Shown: in pieces, positions 6,313 to 12,302 of the stretch
Layout: each line of letters opens with the position of its first letter
Numbering within the stretch: position 1 is the stretch's first letter
Source of the DNA: VFJZ01 sp046598415
GTDB taxonomy: Bacteria > Actinomycetota > Thermoleophilia > Gaiellales > F1-60-MAGs149
Length of the DNA stretch: 12,420 bases
Direction: 5' to 3'
NCBI GenBank assembly: GCA_046598415.1
Contig: JBKJIG010000169.1
Location: 1 to 12,420 of the forward strand
Program-made: the position numbers and the translations under genes
The notes under the pieces: model-generated
What the model was told of the DNA's origin: nothing
The model's database searches: none
The model's input: only the letters and a program-made list of their open reading frames with translations

Positions 6313-7263
6313 TCAGGCCGGGCTGGTCAGCAGGGCCTCGAGCAGGTCGTCGAGCTTCGCTGTCGCGAGGCCGACCGACGTGTCGGCGGCGCCGTAGTAG
6401 AGCCGCAGCACTCGCGTCGGCTTGTCGTAGATCAGCCCGCAGGGGAACAGCGCGTTCGGCACGTCGCCCACGCGCTCGTACTCGGCCAGCGGCCCGAACA
6501 CCCAGTCCGGGCAGCGGCGCAGCACGCGCGACGGGTCGTGCAGGTCGAGCAGCGCCAGCCCGACCCGGTACATGCCGCCGGTGACGGTCTCCTTGACGCC
6601 GTGGTAGATCAGCAGCCAACCGTGGTCGGTCCGCATCAGCGGCGGGCCGATGCCGATGCGCAGCGAGTCCCACCAGGCGCCGGCGCGCGGCTGCAGGACT
6701 GCCTCCGCCGCGCTCCACTTCACGAGGTCGGCCGAGCGGGACAGCACGATCTCGCCGTGCCACGAGCCGCCGAACGCGGTGGTCGGCCGGTGGAACAGGA
6801 TCCACTCGCCGTTCACGCGCTCCGGTAGCAGCGCGGCGTTCTTGTCCTCGGGCCGCTGGATGATGCCGCGACGCTTGACCGTCTTGAAGTCGGTCGTCGT
6901 CGACAGGTGGACGGCCGGCCCGCCGGGACCGTACGCGGTCGCGGTGATGGCGAAGCAGGCGAGCTCCTCCAGCCACACGATGCGCGGGTCTTCGAAGCCC
7001 CACATCTCGCTCTCGATGCCCTCCCGCGGTGCGAGCAGCGGCTTGGGGTCGACGACCCAGCCGTCGACGCCATTCGGTGAGCGCGCGACGGTGAGGTGCG
7101 AGATGCCGCTCAGCGTCTCGACCCGTGCCAGCAGCACCGTCTCGTCGCCGACCTGGGCGGCGCCCGGGTTGAACACGACGTTGCAGGCGTACGGCCACTG
7201 GTCTGCGGTCAGGATCGGGTTGGCCGCGTGGCGCGTGAAGAGCTCGCGCGCGCGTCCCTTCAC
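6313..7263 (-). CDS. GH130 family beta-mannoside phosphorylase/hydrolase
   Basis: 316 residues, normal for the five-bladed beta-propeller of GH130. Typical blocks are HAANPILTADQWP (NPI at 15-17), VVFNPGAAQVGDETVLLARVE (29-49), FEDPR (90-94, whose Asp92 is the expected general acid), LRIGIGPPLMRTDHGWLLIYHG and LFPCGLIYDKPTRVLRLYYGAADT near the end. Family members phosphorolyse or, in some subgroups, hydrolyse beta-mannosidic bonds; the subgroup, and so linkage and mechanism, cannot be read by eye. No signal peptide, so it acts in the cytosol. The GTG start at 7263 overlaps the stop of the upstream glycosyltransferase by 4 nt (GTGA), showing translational coupling. The pairing suggests that the two enzymes make and recycle, or modify, the same mannose-containing oligosaccharide. 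Confidence 0.9.
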   Translation of the reverse strand: MKGRARELFTRHAANPILTADQWPYACNVVFNPGAAQVGDETVLLARVETLSGISHLTVARSPNGVDGWVVDPKPLLAPREGIESEMWGFEDPRIVWLEELACFAITATAYGPGGPAVHLSTTTDFKTVKRRGIIQRPEDKNAALLPERVNGEWILFHRPTTAFGGSWHGEIVLSRSADLVKWSAAEAVLQPRAGAWWDSLRIGIGPPLMRTDHGWLLIYHGVKETVTGGMYRVGLALLDLHDPSRVLRRCPDWVFGPLAEYERVGDVPNALFPCGLIYDKPTRVLRLYYGAADTSVGLATAKLDDLLEALLTSPA

Positions 7264-9545
7264 GCCGTCACCGGCGCGCCCGGCCGGGGCGCGAGACGGA
7301 GTGACACGGGGAGCGTCGCCGCGTCGATCATCGTCTGGGCGCGGTGGAACGCGAGCGTCGACTCGGCGCCCTCGTTGCCGTTCAGGTCGTCGACGCCGAG
7401 GCCGTCGCTGCAGCCGCCAGTCGCGAAGTCGTAGAGCGGCCGGTCAAGGCGGTTGCGGCCCAGGAACCAGTCGAAGGCGGCCCGGGCGCGCACGGCGTGC
7501 GCCGGGTCGCGGGTGCACGCGAACGCGGCCAGCTCGGCCTCGACGAACGAGCACGCGTCGAGCGGCTGCTCGTCGCCACCGCCGGGTGCAGGCTCGTCGC
7601 GGTGCCGTCCCTCGTGGCCGACCAGCTGCAGGGTGCCACCGGCCAGACCGCACTGGTCGCCGAGCCAGCGCAGAGCGTCCAGGCCGACCCGCACCGCCTC
7701 CGGGCGGCCGAGCCGTGTGCCGGCGGCGATCAGCGCATGCGGCAGGCAGGCGTTGTCGTAGGTCAGCCGGTTCTCGAACCAGTGCCAATCGTCGCCCGAG
7801 GCCGCCCGATGGGCATCGAGCAGTTGGTCGGTGAACCGCTGAAGCAGCGCGCGCGCACCCGGTTCGAGCCGGTCGGGATCGAGGCGCGCGAGGCCAATGC
7901 TCGCGTAGGCGGCAGTGCGCAGGGCGACCTCGCCGTCGAGCGAGTCGACGAGATGGCCGAGCATCCGGCGGGTCGGTCCGACGACACCCGGCGCCCAGGC
8001 GGTCGAGAGCACCTCGCCGAGCGCCCGCACCGAACGGCCGACGTGGTCGCCGACGTGGGGCTCGTCGAGCCAGTTGCGGCCGTAGTCCATGAAGTTGCGC
8101 ATGCCCGCCCCGTCCGGGTCGGTGGCGTCGTGCAGGAACGCCAGCGCGCGGTGCAGCACCGGTGTCCAGCGCTCGTCGCCCTCGCGGCGCGCCAGGTCGA
8201 GCGCGACGACGGCGAGGCGCGCGACGTCGTCGACGCAGTAGCCCGTGCTGCGATTGGGGATCACGCCGTGGGCGTGCTGGATGATGCCGACGTCGTCGAC
8301 GAGCGTGTGCAGGTGGTCGGTGCGCACCTTGACGAGGTGCAGATCGAGGGGCGGGGTCGCGGTGTGCGGGCGGACCAGCGCCGCTGCCTCCGCAAGCACC
8401 TCGGCCGTCGCCTCGCCGACGGCCGACCAGGCCAGGTCGGCGCCGATGCGGCGCGCCTCGGCGCGGGCCGTCTCGAGCGTCTCCGGGTGGCATGCGAAGT
8501 CGCAGACGGCGGCGGCGAGCGCCGCCGGGTCGGCGAACGGCACGAGCTTGCCGGCGCCGGACGACAGCACGTCCTCCGCGTACCAGTACGGCGTCGACAC
8601 GACGGCGCAGCCGGCGGCGATCGCAAACGTCAGTGCGCCGGACGCGATCTGCTCCTTGTTGCGGTACGGCGTGACGTACACGTCGGTGACGGCGAGCAGG
8701 TCGGACAGCTCTTCGATCGAGAGGAAGCGATCGTCGAAGTCGACGTGGTCCTCGAGTCCGAGGGCGACCACCTTGCGCTCCAGCTGACCGCGGTAGGCCT
8801 CACCCTCGCGGCGGGCGACCTGCGGATGGGTGCGGCCCGCGATCAGGTAGAGCGCCTCCGGGTGACGCTCGATCAGCGCGGGCAGGGCGTCGAGCATCTG
8901 CTCGATGCCCTTGCCGGCCGACAGGAGGCCGAACGTCGACAGCAGGAACCGCTCCTGCAACCGCTCGTACCCGCCCGGCATCGGCGCGACGTAGCGCGGC
9001 CGGCTGCCGTGGGCGAGCTCGGCCCGACGGCGTGCCAGCACCGCCGGCGCGCCGTGCGGGACGATGCGGATCTTGGTCGCCTGGCACGCGTCCAGGCCGA
9101 TCAGCACGCGCCGCGCGGTGTCGGTCATGACCATCACTCGCTCGGCGCGGTCGCAGAGGGCGGTGAGCACCTCCAGCTGGTGGTCGCTCGGCTCCGACAG
9201 CAGGGTGTGCAGCGACACGACCAGCGGTTGCGCCAGTTCCTGCGCGAACGAGAGGACGTAGTCGCCGTCAGGCCCACCGAAGATGCCGAACTCGTGCTGC
9301 AGAATCACGACGTCGACGTCGGTGTGACCGAGCAGGCGAGCGGCCCTCGAGTAGTCGCCGCGCACCGACTGGTTCACGGTCGCGAGCACATCGGGACGCT
9401 GCGGGCTGGACGGCTCGTCGACGACGACGATCGGATGCACGTCCGCCATCGACGGCACCCCGAGCAGCGCGGTGCGCAGGTCGAAGGAGAACGTCCCGAT
9501 ACCGCATGCCCGGGGAGGGAAGGTGGAGAAGATGGCGGTACGCAT
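7260..9545 (-). CDS. GT4-type glycosyltransferase fused to a C-terminal six-hairpin (alpha/alpha)6-like domain
   Basis: 761 residues. Residues 1-about 390 form a GT-B glycosyltransferase: N-terminal Rossmann part MRTAIFSTFPPRACGIGTFS with LQHEFGIFGG, linker VPHGAP, and nucleotide-sugar half STFGLLSAGKGIEQMLDALP, LIAGRTHP, DVYVTPYRNKEQIASGAL and STPYWYAEDVL. The usual E-x7-E motif keeps Glu298, but the second Glu is Thr306. Residues about 400-761 are a helical toroid-like domain (NRSTGYCVDDVARLAVVALD at 431-450, RNFMDYGRNWLDEPHVGDHV, WHWFENRLTYDNACLPHAL), resembling six-hairpin glycosidases; whether it is catalytic is unknown. No signal peptide. The start is the ATG at 9545 with AAGGGG about 10 nt upstream. 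First gene of the operon with GH130. Donor and acceptor are unknown; the GH130 partner hints at mannose chemistry. The open frame extends to 9956 but runs under the divergent small gene. Confidence 0.9.
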   Translation of the reverse strand: MRTAIFSTFPPRACGIGTFSFDLRTALLGVPSMADVHPIVVVDEPSSPQRPDVLATVNQSVRGDYSRAARLLGHTDVDVVILQHEFGIFGGPDGDYVLSFAQELAQPLVVSLHTLLSEPSDHQLEVLTALCDRAERVMVMTDTARRVLIGLDACQATKIRIVPHGAPAVLARRRAELAHGSRPRYVAPMPGGYERLQERFLLSTFGLLSAGKGIEQMLDALPALIERHPEALYLIAGRTHPQVARREGEAYRGQLERKVVALGLEDHVDFDDRFLSIEELSDLLAVTDVYVTPYRNKEQIASGALTFAIAAGCAVVSTPYWYAEDVLSSGAGKLVPFADPAALAAAVCDFACHPETLETARAEARRIGADLAWSAVGEATAEVLAEAAALVRPHTATPPLDLHLVKVRTDHLHTLVDDVGIIQHAHGVIPNRSTGYCVDDVARLAVVALDLARREGDERWTPVLHRALAFLHDATDPDGAGMRNFMDYGRNWLDEPHVGDHVGRSVRALGEVLSTAWAPGVVGPTRRMLGHLVDSLDGEVALRTAAYASIGLARLDPDRLEPGARALLQRFTDQLLDAHRAASGDDWHWFENRLTYDNACLPHALIAAGTRLGRPEAVRVGLDALRWLGDQCGLAGGTLQLVGHEGRHRDEPAPGGGDEQPLDACSFVEAELAAFACTRDPAHAVRARAAFDWFLGRNRLDRPLYDFATGGCSDGLGVDDLNGNEGAESTLAFHRAQTMIDAATLPVSLRLAPRPGAPVTA

Positions 9546-9619
9546 GGAGCGCACGCCCCTTTCGCTGAGTGAGCTGAACGGATTCGGCCCAGGACGCCGG
9601 CGGTTCCCGGGCCGGGAGC

Positions 9620-9625
9620 AGGATA
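9620..9625 (-). promoter_or_regulatory. Candidate -10 element of the GT4-GH130 operon
   Basis: TATCCT on the minus strand matches TAnnnT. It predicts a start near 9612 and a leader of about 67 nt before the ATG at 9545. No -35 hexamer is recognisable; the position where it should lie overlaps the inverted repeat at 9630-9651. Confidence 0.32.
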
Positions 9626-9629
9626 GCCG

Positions 9630-9651
9630 CCGGACGGCCGGCACCGTCCGG
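9630..9651. promoter_or_regulatory. 8-bp inverted repeat CCGGACGG-N6-CCGTCCGG, possible operator
   Basis: Two perfect 8-nt arms separated by CCGGCA, in the 145-bp gap between the divergent GT4 operon and the small gene at 9691. It starts 4 nt upstream of the candidate -10 TATCCT, over the place of the -35 box, where a dimeric regulator could act on the operon. Palindromes of C and G arise easily at this base composition, so this is only a candidate. Confidence 0.28.
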
Positions 9652-9672
9652 GCGCCCCGGCCGCAACTGCTG

Positions 9673-9678
9673 TACCGT
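9673..9678 (+). promoter_or_regulatory. Weak candidate -10 element of the small gene at 9691
   Basis: TACCGT (TAnnnT) ends 12 nt before the ATG, predicting a very short leader of about 5 nt. No Shine-Dalgarno site precedes the ATG, which agrees with leaderless or near-leaderless expression. Weak. Confidence 0.2.
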
Positions 9679-9690
9679 TGCGTCGTCGCC

Positions 9691-9966
9691 ATGACACAGG
9701 AGCTCCGCGCGATCCTCGACCAGGTCGTCCACATCGGCGGTGTCGACCGGCCGTTCGGCCAGCTCGCGCCGCAGGACGTGGCGCAGCACGCCGCCGCACT
9801 GCGTGACGCGGTGGGCTGGGGGCCGACGGCGCGCGTTGCATCGTTCGCCCGCGCCTGGGGCGAGCTCGCGCGGCAGATGGATGGGGCCGACGCCGCGACG
9901 GTCGCCGACCTCGACCCCGCTGCGCTGCTGGAACTGGCGCCGTCGCTCTGGGTCACCGCCGGCTGA
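9691..9966 (+). CDS. Small hypothetical protein, 91 aa
   Basis: I do not recognise this 91-residue protein. It starts MTQELRAILDQVVHIGGVDRP and reads as mostly helical and acidic (LAPQDVAQHAAALRDAVGWG, ARVASFARAWGELARQM, AATVADLDPAALLELAPSLW). No cysteines, signal peptide or membrane segment, so probably cytosolic. I chose the ATG at 9691 because codon bias and plausible protein sequence begin there; the frame stays open upstream but that part lies under the divergent glycosyltransferase. There is no Shine-Dalgarno site. The gene converges with the DUF1348 gene, with 12 nt between the two stop codons and no clear terminator hairpin. It shares a divergent control region with the GT4-GH130 operon, which does not by itself show related function. 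Confidence 0.65.
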   Translation: MTQELRAILDQVVHIGGVDRPFGQLAPQDVAQHAAALRDAVGWGPTARVASFARAWGELARQMDGADAATVADLDPAALLELAPSLWVTAG

Positions 9967-9978
9967 CGGTGACGCCGG

Positions 9979-10437
9979 TCAGCGCAGCGGCGGCGAGGTC
10001 GCGTCGTGGTCGGCGCGCGGGCCGAAGATGCGGCGGTCGGACGCGGCGATCGCGACGTCGTTGATGCTGGCTTCGCGCCGGCGCATGCGGCCGTCGGCGG
10101 CGAACTCCCACAGCTCGTTGCCGTACGACCGGACCCACGCGCCGGCCGCGTCGTGCCACTCGTACTGGAACCGCACGGCGATACGATCGTCGCCGAACGC
10201 CCACAGGTCCTTGCGCAGCACGTAGTCGAGCTCGCGCTCCCACTTGCGCGTCAGGAACGCGACGATCGCGTCGCGTCCGCGCAGGAACTCGTCGCGGTTG
10301 CGCCACTCCGAGTCCTCGGTGTACGCGAGTGCGACCCGCAGCGGATCGCGCGTGTTCCACGCCGCCTCGGCACCGAGCACCTTCTGGCGCGCGGATGCCT
10401 CGTCGAACGGCGGCAGCGGCGGGCGCGCGTCGGACAT
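9979..10437 (-). CDS. DUF1348 / NTF2-like (SnoaL-type) protein
   Basis: 152 residues, the usual length of the DUF1348 branch of the NTF2-like superfamily. Diagnostic blocks in order: RPPLPPFDEASARQKVLGAE, AAWNTRDPLRVALAYTEDSEWRNR split over one helix-strand unit, FLRGRDAIVAFLTRKWEREL, LWAFGDDRIAVRFQYEWHD, VRSYGNELWEF and MRRREASINDVAI. The cone-shaped fold usually binds a small hydrophobic ligand; no reaction is established for this branch. It is last in the four-gene sigma operon: its ATG at 10437 shares one base with the TGA of the zinc-finger gene (TGATG), so translation is coupled. It may be a target or effector of the sigma response, but that is inference. A longer in-frame start to 10692 exists under the zinc-finger gene and is rejected. 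Confidence 0.87.
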   Translation of the reverse strand: MSDARPPLPPFDEASARQKVLGAEAAWNTRDPLRVALAYTEDSEWRNRDEFLRGRDAIVAFLTRKWERELDYVLRKDLWAFGDDRIAVRFQYEWHDAAGAWVRSYGNELWEFAADGRMRRREASINDVAIAASDRRIFGPRADHDATSPPLR

Positions 10438-10670
10438 CAGCCGGCGGATTCGTCGGCGGCGACCAGGTCGCGCAGGCTCTCGAACTCCTCGCGGCACGCG
10501 GGGCAGCCCGCCAGGTGCGCGCGCAGTCCCGGTACCGCGGCGTCGGCCTCGGCGACGGCGAGCTCGACGTAGCGGTCCAGCTCGTCGAAGCACGTGTCGC
10601 AGCCGACCTCGGGCTCGGCCGGGCCGAGCACGCGGGACAGCACCTGCTCCAGATCGGGTCGGTCGGTCAC
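10437..10670 (-). CDS. Small zinc-finger protein, putative soluble anti-sigma factor
   Basis: 77 residues. The anti-sigma zinc-finger signature H-x3-C-x2-C is at His52, Cys56 and Cys59 (LRAHLAGCPACREEFESL), with an extra C-x2-C at Cys24/Cys27 that could supply the fourth ligand or a second site. The zf-HC2/ZAS fold normally binds its cognate ECF sigma factor, and thiol chemistry at the Cys residues may release it. There is no membrane helix, so it would be cytosolic. The start is the GTG at 10670: GGAAGGA lies 6 nt upstream and the GTGA overlaps the sigma stop by 4 nt. An ATG at 10685 adds five residues inside the sigma gene and is less likely. The anti-sigma role rests on the motif plus the position right after a sigma gene. 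Confidence 0.82.
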   Translation of the reverse strand: MTDRPDLEQVLSRVLGPAEPEVGCDTCFDELDRYVELAVAEADAAVPGLRAHLAGCPACREEFESLRDLVAADESAG

Positions 10671-11362
10671 GTGGATTCCTTCCACCGTGCATCGAGCTCG
10701 AGCCCCGCGGCGGCGAGCTCGCTGCGAAGTTTACGCCGCGCGTCGTGGAGCGTCTTGTAGAGGGCGCCGCGGGTGGTCGACAAGCGATCGGCCAGCACGT
10801 CGATCGGTACGCCGTCGATGGCGAGCGAGACCAGCACGTCGCGTTGGTGCTCGGTCAGCGCCGTGGTGATCGCCGTCTGCACCGCGGTCAGCAGCTCGGT
10901 CTGCTCCGCCCGATCGGCGGGATCGAGCGCGGTCGTGCGCACGAGGTTCCACGCCTCGGGCTGGATCGGCACCTCGCGGCCCTGCCAGGCGCGCTTGCGC
11001 AGCTTCACGGCGGCCTCGAGCAACGCGAACTTGTAGACCCAGGTGGTGAACCGGCTGGCGCCGCGGAAGTCGTCCAGCCGCGCCAGCACGCTCAGCAGCG
11101 CGTCGTCGGCCGCCTCCTCGGCGATGTCGTCGAACTCGTCGCCGCGCACGTGCGGCAGGGTCATGCGGCGGCGGCCGACCTCGAACCGCGCGGCCCGCAC
11201 CAGCAGGTCGCGCAGACGCGCGACGGCGGCGTCATGCTCGGCGCCGTCGGCGCGGAGGCGGCGGAGCCACTCGCGCGACTCGGCGTCGAACGACGCGGCG
11301 GTCGCGGCCGGATCGGGTGCGGACGGTGCCATCGGTGCGACGGCAACCGTAGCCGCACTCAC
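10667..11362 (-). CDS. ECF-type RNA polymerase sigma-70 family factor
   Basis: 231 residues. Region 2 spans about 45-125 and includes DEFDDIAEEAADDALLSVLA and the promoter-melting/-10 helix FRGASRFTTWVYKFALLEAA (99-118). Region 4 spans about 155-220 with the helix-turn-helix LTEHQRDVLVSLAIDGVPID followed by VLADRLSTTRGALYKTLHDA, which reads the -35 element. There is no region 3 or 1.1, as expected for ECF factors. It should direct RNA polymerase to a small regulon, probably including its own operon. The GTG at 11362 is chosen because its GTGA overlaps the upstream stop by 4 nt; an ATG at 11332, ten codons later, is the alternative and neither has a strong RBS. The downstream zinc-finger gene overlaps by 4 nt and is the likely antagonist. 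The stimulus is unknown. Confidence 0.9.
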   Translation of the reverse strand: MSAATVAVAPMAPSAPDPAATAASFDAESREWLRRLRADGAEHDAAVARLRDLLVRAARFEVGRRRMTLPHVRGDEFDDIAEEAADDALLSVLARLDDFRGASRFTTWVYKFALLEAAVKLRKRAWQGREVPIQPEAWNLVRTTALDPADRAEQTELLTAVQTAITTALTEHQRDVLVSLAIDGVPIDVLADRLSTTRGALYKTLHDARRKLRSELAAAGLELDARWKEST

Positions 11363-11580
11363 GGCAGCTCTGCGTCTTCGACGTCGATCGGCGCCAGGAT
11401 TCGCGCCGCCAGCTCGGGCGGGCAGCCTCGTGCCCGCAGCGCGAGCAGCTCGTGGAGATCCCAGCGCTGATCGTGCGCCAGGCGGAGGGCGAGGAGCCCG
11501 TCGAAGCCGGCAGCGACCAGCTGGTCGTGCCGCCAGCGGACGACCGGCTCCAGCTCGTAGGTGATCTGTTGCGCCTGCAT
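11359..11580 (-). CDS. Small hypothetical protein, 73 aa, first gene of the sigma operon
   Basis: 73 residues without a named function. The core reads VVRWRHDQLVAAGFDGLLAL then RLAHDQRWDLHELLALRARG and CPPELAARILAPID, a compact helical unit that I recall from small actinobacterial proteins of unknown role. It has one Cys and no signal peptide or membrane segment. The ATG at 11580 is the first codon that makes sense, yet no Shine-Dalgarno site is present: the preceding bases belong to the palindromic element starting at 11585. It overlaps the sigma gene by GTGA, so it is translated with it, and might modulate the sigma/anti-sigma pair; that is only a context argument. Confidence 0.75.
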   Translation of the reverse strand: MQAQQITYELEPVVRWRHDQLVAAGFDGLLALRLAHDQRWDLHELLALRARGCPPELAARILAPIDVEDAELP

Positions 11581-11582
11581 GA
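11576..11582. repeat. Left copy of 7-bp direct repeat TGCATGA (putative target-site duplication)
   Basis: TGCATGA directly precedes the palindromic element and is identical to 11664-11670. It contains, on the minus strand, the start codon of the 73-aa gene. Confidence 0.6.
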
Positions 11583-11663
11583 TTCGTTGGTGTGCCCGGC
11601 ACCCGATTTCTTACGCCTGACCACCGCGCGACGTAAGGAATCGGGTGCCGGGCACACCAACGG
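11583..11663. mobile_element. MITE-like/REP-like palindromic element, 81 bp
   Basis: Two 31-nt inverted arms, 11585-11615 and 11632-11662, match at 30 of 31 positions; the exception is T11609/G11638, which would be a G-U pair in plus-strand RNA. They enclose a 16-nt loop (11616-11631). Each arm also contains its own short palindrome, GTGCCCGGCAC (left) or GTGCCGGGCAC (right), so it could fold as one long hairpin or as two small ones, as in paired extragenic palindromes (BIME-type). The flanking 7-bp direct repeats TGCATGA look like a target-site duplication and favour a non-autonomous transposon. No transposase is encoded in the window and I saw no second copy. It fills nearly the whole gap between two divergent genes. 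Confidence 0.72.
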
Positions 11664-11670
11664 TGCATGA
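11664..11670. repeat. Right copy of 7-bp direct repeat TGCATGA (putative target-site duplication)
   Basis: Identical to 11576-11582 and directly after the palindromic element. It contains the folE start codon at 11667-11669. Confidence 0.6.
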
Positions 11671-12302
11671 CCTCCTTTCCGTTCCCGGCCGCCGGCGGCG
11701 CACTGGCCGAGCCCGCCGACACCGACCTTCCCGCCCGCGAGATCGACCGCGCCGGCGTCGAGCGGGCGGCGCGTGATCTGTTGCGTGCCCTCGGCTCGGA
11801 CGTGGACGACGACGGCCTGCGAGAGACGCCGCGCCGGATGGCCGACGCTTTTGCCGAGCTGCTCACACCGCACGAGTTCCGGGCGACGACGTTTTCGAAC
11901 GACAGTGGCTATGACGGCCTGGTCGTCGCGCGTTCGATCCCGTTTCACTCGCTGTGCATGCATCATCTGCTGCCGTTTCACGGGGTGGCGCACGTCGGGT
12001 ATCTGCCCGGCGAGCGGATCATCGGTCTCTCCAAGCTGGGGCGTGTCGTCGAGTTGTTTGCCCGCGATCTCCAGATCCAGGAGCGGATGACGACGCAGAT
12101 CGCGTCGTGGCTGCAGCGCGAGCTGGCGCCGCGCGGGGTCGGTGTCGTGCTCGAGGCCGAGCACCTGTGCATGTCGTTGCGGGGTGTGCAGAAGCTGGGC
12201 GCGACGACGATCACCTCGGCGCTGCACGGCCTCGTTCGCGACGACCCGCGGACCCGCCAGGAGTTCCTGGCGCTGACCTCGAGGAGCTGTCATGCCGGAT
12301 AG
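11667..12302 (+). CDS. folE: GTP cyclohydrolase I
   Basis: 211 residues. It converts GTP to 7,8-dihydroneopterin triphosphate, the first step to folate and other pterins, in the cytosol as a homo-oligomer. Zinc ligands are visible as Cys97 and His99 in SLCMHHLLPF and Cys168 in EAEHLCMSLRGV; His100 aligns with the catalytic His. Further family blocks are LLRALGSDVDDDGLRETPRR (39-57), GVAHVGYLPGERIIGLSKLG and ERMTTQIASWLQREL. The usual CEHH is CMHH here, a variant I associate with an actinobacterial subgroup. The ATG at 11667 is the only start that leaves the domain whole, but it has no Shine-Dalgarno site and sits 4 nt after the palindromic repeat; the first residues (MTSFPFPAAGG) are not conserved-looking. 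The last 11 nt overlap the next gene, suggesting a folE-flavoprotein operon. Confidence 0.92.
   Translation: MTSFPFPAAGGALAEPADTDLPAREIDRAGVERAARDLLRALGSDVDDDGLRETPRRMADAFAELLTPHEFRATTFSNDSGYDGLVVARSIPFHSLCMHHLLPFHGVAHVGYLPGERIIGLSKLGRVVELFARDLQIQERMTTQIASWLQRELAPRGVGVVLEAEHLCMSLRGVQKLGATTITSALHGLVRDDPRTRQEFLALTSRSCHAG

Noticed and set aside
6152..7198. N-terminal extension of the ankyrin frame by 349 codons
   Set aside because: The extension is Arg-rich, lies under the GH130 gene in another frame, and the strong RBS plus the family N-terminus place the start at 6151.
7344..9572. 742-codon open frame on the plus strand
   Set aside because: Lies fully opposite the GT4 fusion. Its protein is Arg/Val/Gly-rich with no domain; long antisense frames are expected in DNA with strong third-position G/C bias.
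10244..11470. 408-codon plus-strand frame across the sigma operon
   Set aside because: Antisense to three recognised genes and without any domain-like sequence.
11585..11662. The palindrome read as a rho-independent terminator
   Set aside because: It lies between two divergent gene starts, so no upstream transcript needs ending there, and it has no T tract. The flanking direct repeats favour an insertion.
11585..11662. A two-unit CRISPR-like or tandem repeat
   Set aside because: There is only one inverted pair, no direct repeat-spacer periodicity and no cas gene in the window.
11232..12293. 353-codon minus-strand frame antisense to folE
   Set aside because: It crosses the palindrome and opposes a clear GTP cyclohydrolase I; no motif supports it.
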